A DNA stretch of 64,000 nucleotides, taken from positions 868,001-932,000 of the forward strand of contig NZ_RBWU01000002.1 in assembly GCF_003634705.1 (NCBI RefSeq), given 5' to 3'. The notes under the pieces are model-generated. The model made no database searches and was not told where the DNA came from. It worked only from the letters and a program-made list of their open reading frames with translations. The stretch's first letter is position 1. Each line of letters begins with the position of its first letter. Source of the stretch: Actinomadura pelletieri DSM 43383. Its GTDB lineage: Bacteria; Actinomycetota; Actinomycetes; Streptosporangiales; Streptosporangiaceae. The translations under genes and the position numbers were made by a program. This document shows positions 45,776 to 53,300 of this stretch, piece after piece.

Positions 45776-46942
45776 ATGAGCAACGAGGTCCTGGAGGCCG
45801 TACGGGCGCTGCTGCCCGGCATCGCCGAACGCGCCCGTGCCGTGGACGAGAAGGGACGCGTCCCCGTCGAGACCATCCGCGAACTCACCGCCGCGGGCGT
45901 GTTCCGGATGCTCCAGCCCACCCGGCACGGCGGCGCCGAGGACGATCCCGTCGCCTTCTACGAGGTCGTCCGCGCCGTCTCCGGCGCGTGCGGCTCCACC
46001 GGCTGGGTCGCCGCGATCCTCGGCGTCCACTCCTGGCATCTCGGCCTGTTCCCGGACGAGGCGCAGCGCGAGGTCTGGGGCCCCGGCCCGGACACCCTCG
46101 TCGCCTCGTCGTACGCCCCGATCGGACGGCTCACCCCCGTCGACGGCGGCTTCGAGGTGTCCGGCCGCTGGTCGTTCTCGTCCGGTGTCGAGTTCGCCTC
46201 CTGGGCCCTGCTCGGCGCCCTCCTCGTCGGGGCCGAGGGGCGTCCCGTCGACTTCATGACGGTCCTCGTCCCCAGGCGCGACTACGAGATCCGCGAGGTG
46301 TGGGACTCGATGGGCCTGCGCGGCACCGCCAGCGACGACATCGTCGTCGAGACGGCGTTCGTCCCGTCCCACCGCGCCATGCGCAACATCGAGCAGGCAC
46401 GGCTGCACATCCCCGGTAGCGAGGTCAACCCCGGCCCCCTCTACCGGATGCCGTTCGGCACCGTCTTCACCAACACGATCACCGCCGCCGTCATCGGCAT
46501 GGCCGCGGGCTGCCACGACCACTACGTCACCCTGATGCGCGACCGGATCCGCCTCAGCCTCGGCGGCGGTCGCTTCGCCGAGGACCAGTTCGCCCAGGTC
46601 GCGGTCGCGCGCGCCGCGTCCGAGATCGACGCCGCGATCCTGCAGACCGACCGGAACATCCGCGAGATCCACGAGTACGCCGCCCGCGACGAGAAGATCC
46701 CGATGGAACTCCGCCTCCGCGCCCGCCGCGACCAGGTCCGCGGCACCGAACGCGCCATCGAGGCCATCGACATCCTCTTCAAGACCGCGGGCGGCAACTC
46801 CCTGCATCGCGGCAACGTCATCGAACGCGCCTGGCGCGACGCCCACGCGGGCAGTGTCCACGTCGCGAACGACGTGGACCACGCCCTCTCCATGTACGGG
46901 CGCGGCGAGTTCGGCCTCGCCGTCGAGGACAACCTCGTCTAG
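45776..46942 (+). CDS. HsaA-like flavin-dependent monooxygenase (acyl-CoA dehydrogenase fold)
   Basis: The protein has 388 residues from ATG 45776, with GAGAGGGGAG upstream. It has the acyl-CoA-dehydrogenase fold but lacks the CoA-type catalytic acid region, and is closer to the class D monooxygenases: SGACGSTGWVAAILGVHSWH, GFEVSGRWSFSSGVEFASWA, WDSMGLRGTASDDIVVETAF and FKTAGGNSLHRGN. Such enzymes (HsaA of steroid degradation, and phenol-type hydroxylases) use reduced flavin from a separate reductase. The HsaB-like reductase lies 4 kb upstream on the other strand. A KstR-like regulator is at 56683. Substrate probably aromatic; steroid link not proven. Confidence 0.85.
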   Translation: MSNEVLEAVRALLPGIAERARAVDEKGRVPVETIRELTAAGVFRMLQPTRHGGAEDDPVAFYEVVRAVSGACGSTGWVAAILGVHSWHLGLFPDEAQREVWGPGPDTLVASSYAPIGRLTPVDGGFEVSGRWSFSSGVEFASWALLGALLVGAEGRPVDFMTVLVPRRDYEIREVWDSMGLRGTASDDIVVETAFVPSHRAMRNIEQARLHIPGSEVNPGPLYRMPFGTVFTNTITAAVIGMAAGCHDHYVTLMRDRIRLSLGGGRFAEDQFAQVAVARAASEIDAAILQTDRNIREIHEYAARDEKIPMELRLRARRDQVRGTERAIEAIDILFKTAGGNSLHRGNVIERAWRDAHAGSVHVANDVDHALSMYGRGEFGLAVEDNLV

Positions 46943-46959
46943 GCGCGCCCGGGCATCCG

Positions 46960-47322
46960 CTACTCGACCCCTTCCGGCAGAAGCACGGTGGTGATCCGTG
47001 CGGTGGCGACCGTGTGAGGTCCTTCGAGCACCAGCAGGGTGGCTCCCGGATGCAGGTGGGGACGCACCGACTCGGGGACGAGGAAGCCGACCAGGCACGT
47101 CCATATGTCGTCTTCGAACTCGCCGATCTTCTGCAGCAGAATGCTGAACTGTTCCGCGGAACCCGGCCAGCCGGGTCGAACCTCGTCGTCGCCGCCGAGG
47201 ACGAACACGGCCGTGGCCATGTAGACCGGCGCCGTGGGTGGTCCTGTACGACGCCCGCCCTGTTCTGCCGGATGCCAGCGGACCACCGCGTCGGCGACGG
47301 GTTCCTCGATCTTCTCCATCAT
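46960..47322 (-). CDS. Putative immunity protein of the RHS toxin; EF-Tu domain 3-like
   Basis: The protein has 120 residues from ATG 47322, which overlaps the toxin stop (ATGA). That is the expected place of an immunity gene. An ATG one codon on is equally possible. Two segments echo EF-Tu domain 3: AEQGGRRTGPPTAPVYMATA resembles the EGGRHTPFF-GYRPQFYF strand, and HPGATLLVLEGPHTVATARI, followed by TTVL, resembles the PGDN...EGGRTVGAGVV-KVL end. The protein may therefore neutralise an EF-Tu-modifying toxin by acting as a decoy of its target or by binding it. No signal peptide. Known families of EF-Tu were recalled, not searched. Confidence 0.65.
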   Translation of the reverse strand: MMEKIEEPVADAVVRWHPAEQGGRRTGPPTAPVYMATAVFVLGGDDEVRPGWPGSAEQFSILLQKIGEFEDDIWTCLVGFLVPESVRPHLHPGATLLVLEGPHTVATARITTVLLPEGVE

Positions 47323-50300
47323 GGCCACAGCTCGATTCCGGTCATCCGCTCGTTGATCTGTATGAGTTGGTCGGCATCGGCGTAGTAGGCAGGGCCGATG
47401 TTGTCCAGCTTGCCCGGGTGATAGTGCAACTTCTCGGCCAACGACCTGGGGATCCGCGTCGTGACGGTGAGGCCCTGCCCCTTGTTGAGCACTTTGCCCC
47501 ATTCCTCGGCGTGCTCACCCTGGGTCGCGAACCACTTGCCCTCCATCTGCCCGGGCGCCGTCTCGAACTTCTTCGTGGTGGCGATCGAGTCGAACTCCGG
47601 GCCATCGACGTTCCGGAAGATCGGGACGGTCTCCGCCGCGTCGGCGGCTCGCTGTGCGGCCACCGCCGTGGGTACCTTCGGACTCGCCACGAAGCGGGTG
47701 TGCAGCTTCGACGCGATTCTGCCCGCCGCATGGCCGACGGGGACCGAGATCGCGCCGGCGACTCCCCCCACGACGGCGCCCGAGACGACGTCCTGACCGG
47801 TGACGGCGGCCGACACGGCCCCGCCTGCGGCGCCCGAGACGGCGCCGACGCTCATGGCCTTCGCACCGACCACGGCCGCCCTGGTCAGGCCGGTGGCGGC
47901 GACGCTGCCGCCGAGGGTGACCCCGGCGAGCGCACCGGAGACGGCTCCGCCGGCCGCGGCTCCGGCGACGGCGCGCCAGTTGTAGCCCTCGCCCCGCCAC
48001 CACTGCGCGCCGAGCTCGATGCCGGCCCCGAGCATCGCGCCGGCGACGGCGCCCGCCGCCCCCGCGGCGACATTCACGACCCTGCCGTCGGGGTCGGTGA
48101 GCTTGACCGGGTTGTTGTAGGTGTGGGAGTAGGACGAGAGGTTGCGTGAGTTGTAGACGCCGCCGTTCGCCGCGCCGCTGAGATAGCCTTCCGCGGCCGG
48201 GTCGGTGGACAGCCAGCCGCCGCTTCTCGGGTCGTAGTAGCGGGCGCCGTAGTAGTAGTGGCCGGTTTCGGGGTCCAGTTCCTTACCGCTGAACTGGTAG
48301 GGGTTGCGTTCGCCCAGGTTCTCGCTGATCCACGTTTCTCCGGACGGGAAGAACGCGTTGTGCTCGATGACGCGGCCTTGGGCGTCGGTGCCGAAGCCTG
48401 TCGTTCCTAGGTGGTCCTTTTGGTAGAAGAACTGGGCGTCTTCAACGAAGGGACCTTCTTTGACGGTCTTGGTGGCCAGGCGGGCGCCGTCGACGAAGAC
48501 GTGTTTGAACGAGACGTTGTCGCGCTGGGTGTAGGTCTGGGACGGGTAGACGTGGGTGCGCAGCGACTGCTTGATGACGCGGTTGCCCTGGTCGTCGTAG
48601 AGGAACCGGACCGTGGGGGGTTTGCCGGGGGCGTAGCAGCCGTCCGGGTTCTGCGGCATGTCCGGCGCCTGGGTCGAGTCCTGGACGCAGGCGAGGCGGT
48701 TGTCCTCGTCCCAGACCATCTGTCGCCGCAGCCGCCCCCACTGGGTGTCGCTGCTGGTCAGGTTGCCGTTGGCGTCGTAGCGGCGGTGCGCGTCGCCGAT
48801 CCGGGTGGCGGCGTGCGGGCCGGCGCCGAGGTAGGTGTACTGATGCGCGTAGCTGGTGTCGCGTTTGCCCTGGACGTGTCCGGCGCTGGTGACCAGTTCG
48901 TGCTGCTGCGTCTTGGACGTCAGGTTGTGGATGGTGTCGTACGACTGGTCGAACCGGTAGCGGTCGGTGAGGTCGGCCGACATGTCGAACTCGCCTCGCG
49001 CTGAGGTGAGCCGGTCCAGGTCGTCGTACTCGAAGGTCTGTTTCGTCGGGCCGCCGACCTTGGGCCACACCTGTTGTGGGGTCGGTCTGGTGGTGTCGTT
49101 CTCGATGGACGTGACGTTGCCGACGTCGTCGTAGTCGTAGCGCAGGTTCTGGAAGGCGTATCCCTGCGGGATCTTCGCCTCCTGGACGGCGAGCCTGCGG
49201 TCGGCGGTGTCGTAGGTGTAGCGGGTGACCGTGCCGTTGCCGAGTTCGGTGAGGGTCCGCTGGCCGAACTCGTCGTAGTGCTGCCGGGCCAGGTAGTGGT
49301 AGCGCTGGCCGCGTTTGACGCCGTCCGCCGAGGTGACGCGTCCGCCGCTGTCGTAGCCGTACGACAGGACCTCCCCGTCCGGGAACGTCATCCGGAGCAT
49401 CCGGTTCCAGCTGTCGTACCGGTAGGACGTGGTGAAGGTGCGCGAGTCGAGATGCCGGACGTCGACCCGGCGGGTCTCCTCGGTGATCTCACCGAGCGGC
49501 CCGTACTTGCGGGCGGTGCGTCCCGTCGCGTCGCGGACCTCGACGACACGGCCCGCGCCGTTGTGGCGGGCGCCGGGTTCGCCGTAGGTGTAGCGGACGT
49601 CGTTGCCCGTGAACGTCGGATAGCTGATCGCGGTCAGCCGGTTGTGGTCGTAGGTGTAGGCGACGGCCTTGCCGGCGGCGGCGAGGTTCGCGGTGATCTT
49701 GCGGACGACATTGCCCGCCGGGTCGTAGACCGTGGTCGTCGTCCCGGAGTCGGGGCCGGTGACCTTCGTGCGGCGGCCGAGGAGGTCGTAGGCGGTGGTG
49801 GTGACGTTGCCGTGGTCGTCGGTCGTTCTGGTGAGTCGGCCCAGGCCGTCGTAGGCGTAGCTCGTCCAGATGGGGGCCTGGCCGTCCTCGGCGCCGGGTT
49901 CGCGGACGGCGGTCGTCCGGTCGCGGGCGTCGGTGTACGTCCGGGTCTGGTTGCCGTTGGCGTCGGTGGCGACGGTCTCCAGCTGGGTCGTCCCCGACCG
50001 GTCCGCACCGAAGCCGTAGGAGGTGGTGGTGACGGTCTGGTCGGGCGCCTGGACGCGGAGCGTCCTGTCCAGCACGTCGTAGGTGCTGGTGGTCGGCCGG
50101 ACGGTGTCGAACCGGGGGTTGAAGGTGACGTTCGCCGGGCCCTTGGGCTCGCTGGTCGGGTAGTACTGCTCGACGACGCGTCCGAACTCGTCGAACACGG
50201 CACGGCCCGACACGGTCATGGCGTCGGAGCCGGAGATCTCCGCGTCCTTCTTGGTCTGGACGGGGCGCCCGGACCCGTCGGTGAAGGTGACGGTGTCGAT

Positions 50301-53300
50301 GGTGTCGGCCTTCACCGAGCCGTCGGCGGCGCGGTCGAGATGGCGCGTGACGGCGTAGGGCACCTCGGCGTCCGGCCGGTACTCGAAGTCGATCGTCGGA
50401 CGGCCCGCGTCGTGGTCGTGCGGGCCGGTGACGGAGTCGACGCGTCCGATGGCGTCGTAGGTGGTCTTCTGCTCCTGGCCGTTGGCGTCGGTCGCGGTCG
50501 TGACCTGCCCGAACCTCAGGTCGTAGGCGGCGCCGGAGCGGAGGCCGAAGCTGTCGACGGTGGACGTGACGTAGGTGCCGGTCGTGTCGTCGTAGGTGTA
50601 GGCGCGTTCGTAGCGTTGGCCGCGGTGGTTGGCGGGGGACTTGATGGACGCGATCGTGCCGTTGTCGTTGTAGGTGACATCGGTGACCGCGTCATCACCG
50701 GTGCCGGACTTGGCTCGATGGCGGGTGACGTTTCCGGTGTCGCAGTCCACCGTCGATTCGCGGGCGTTGAGCAGCTCTCCGCCGCTGCGCGCCTCCGTCG
50801 CCTGGGCGACGCCGACGATATGGGTGTCGGCGCATTCGGTGTAGCGGGTCGTCGTCTCGACGTCGTCGGCGGCTCCCGGCTCACCCCGGTCGACGGTGCG
50901 GACGACATTGCCGTACCTGTCGTACGACATCTCGGTCGAGGTGCTCTTGCCGGGTTCGGCGCGGCCCTCGTACCAGCGCTGGTCCGTCCGCACCAGTTCG
51001 GCGAAGACCGTGACCGTGTCACCGCGCCCGTCGGTGACGTCTCCGGACCCGACGTCGCGGAGAACGTAGGTCTTGAGGGTCTCGGTGTACAGCGCCCCGG
51101 ACCCGTCCGCCACGGCCTCCCGTTTCAGCAGGCCGCGCGTGTAGTGGTTCCGGGTGTCGTAGTCGCGGGTGACCGTCCGGTAGACCTCGCCGCCGTCCGT
51201 GCGGTCCTGGGCGGTCACCCGGCCGTAGCCGAGGAACTCCCGCTCCCGCCGGTCGTACGCGCCGTTCTCGTAGGTGAAGGTCGTCTTCTGGGCGTCGGGA
51301 CCGTCGCCCGGCAGCCCGTCGGAGACGGAGACGGACGACATCAGCCGGCGCGACCCCGGTTGGTCGTAGGTGTTGCCGTCACGGGTGTAGTCCAGGTCGA
51401 TCCGCGACCCCAGCGGCCGGTGCACGCTGCGGAGCAGGTTGGTGCGCCCGGTCTGGTTGGACGCCACCTGCAGTTCGCCGTCCATGCCGGACGCGAGATG
51501 GTCGGCCAGCCCGTCGCCGTTGATGTCCCGCAACGTCTGCTGCGTGCGGGAGACGCCGATCGAGGCGTTCGCGCCGGGGTTGACGACGACGCAGCCGACC
51601 AGGAAGCACAGGGAGAACCGCGCGTAGGCGCCCGCGCCGAGCGTCGCGCCGCGGTCCTCGTTGACGCCGTCGAGGCTTCCGTTGAACGGGACGGGCGCGG
51701 CGAACCCCGTGCCGGTGTTCAGCGCGACCCTGATCGGGTTTCCGGTGAACACCCGGTCGATGAGCCCGTCGCCGTTGACGTCGGCGAGGGAGTTCTTCGT
51801 CGAGGAGGAACTCTGCTCGAACGACGCGCCGCCGCCGATGCCGTAGAAGTCGGTGTTGAACCCGATGTTGAGGCCGCTGTTGGTGGTCGTCCCCTCGTTG
51901 AGCTTCCCGCCGGGCCAGGGTTCGGGGGCGGCGAAGCGGTAGCCGAGGTTGAGGGCGGCGCGGCCGTCCTCGTGGACGCGGTCGGGCAGCCCGTCGCCGT
52001 TGATGTCGAGCAGGTCGTACTCGGCGTCGGACCTGGCGGTGCCGTGGTTGCCGCCGAGTCCGAGCGGCGGCATCTCGTTGCCGGACGAGGAGGTGTTGGA
52101 CGTGCCCCACGCCGGCGGCGCGGCATGGCCGCGTCCGGTGCTGATGGTCCGTGCCGAGCTGCCCGCGTTGGCGTTGCCCGCCACGTTCTCCGATTTGCGC
52201 ACCGCCCCGCCGGGCACCCGGCTCCTGGTCGCGCCGAGCACGCCGGTCGGGTCGGTGTACTGGACGCCGCCCGCGCCGACGACGTCGGGGAAGCCGTCGG
52301 CGTTCATGTCCAGGTAGTCGAGTTCGCCGGTCGTGGTGCCGTCCGCGACGCTGCCGCCGACGCTGATCACCCCGCCGCCGCCCCCGCCGCTCAGCGAGAT
52401 CTGCTTCGTCCGGGACATGCGCGGCACGGCGCTGACGTCGTCGAAGTCGTCGGCGGTGGGAAGCCCGATGGTCCGGCCGCCGAACCGGGCGCTCGACACC
52501 TCACCGGCCGACACCCACGAGTACTCGCCCGCGTCCCACCGCTCGTACTCGGGGCGTGGGGTGAACGGGACGACGTTCGGCGGCTTGACGCGCGGGTCCT
52601 TCTCGAACTCCTCACGGTCCTTCGGCGGGTCGACCTCGCCGGGGAGCTGGCCCCTGATGTCGTCGGTGACGGCGAGGTCGGCCTGCCGGATCGGCCGCCC
52701 GGCCCGCTCCTTGTTGCCGTTGTATCCGGCCATGGACCAGCCGCGGTAGGGCCGTCCGAAGACACCCTCCGGCGCAGCGCCGTGCAGGGTGCCGGTGAGC
52801 GTCGTGCCGCCGACCGTCACCTCATGGCCGGTGATCTTCCCGGCGAGACCGGCGTCGGCGACCGCGAAGTCGAAGAACAGCTCGTCGCCCGTCTCGACGG
52901 GCACCGCCACCTCGGGCGGCTCGGCGCCGAGTTCGACGGTCCTCTTGGCGAGCAGGGCGCCCCGCTTCTTGACCGTGAACACCGCGCCGCCCCGCACACC
53001 GGGCGCCGCCGCCAGCCGCGGGACGACCGTCAGCGTCCCGCCCTCCGTCACCGTGTACGGGCGGGGCGGCGCGGTGGCGCTGCTCACCGGATACGTGTCG
53101 ATGTCGAACGGCGGACGAAGAACCGGATCGAACCGGGCGTCGCGTGCCGCCGGGCTGCGCAGTTCGGCCATCCCCTCGGCCTCGACGTAGTCGGCCACGG
53201 GTTGCCAGTCGAGAACGCTCACGTCGATCGGCGAATCGACCTTGAGACGCCAGACCAGCTTCTGCCCCTGGGTGACGGGCACCTCGACGTCCACCGGGGT

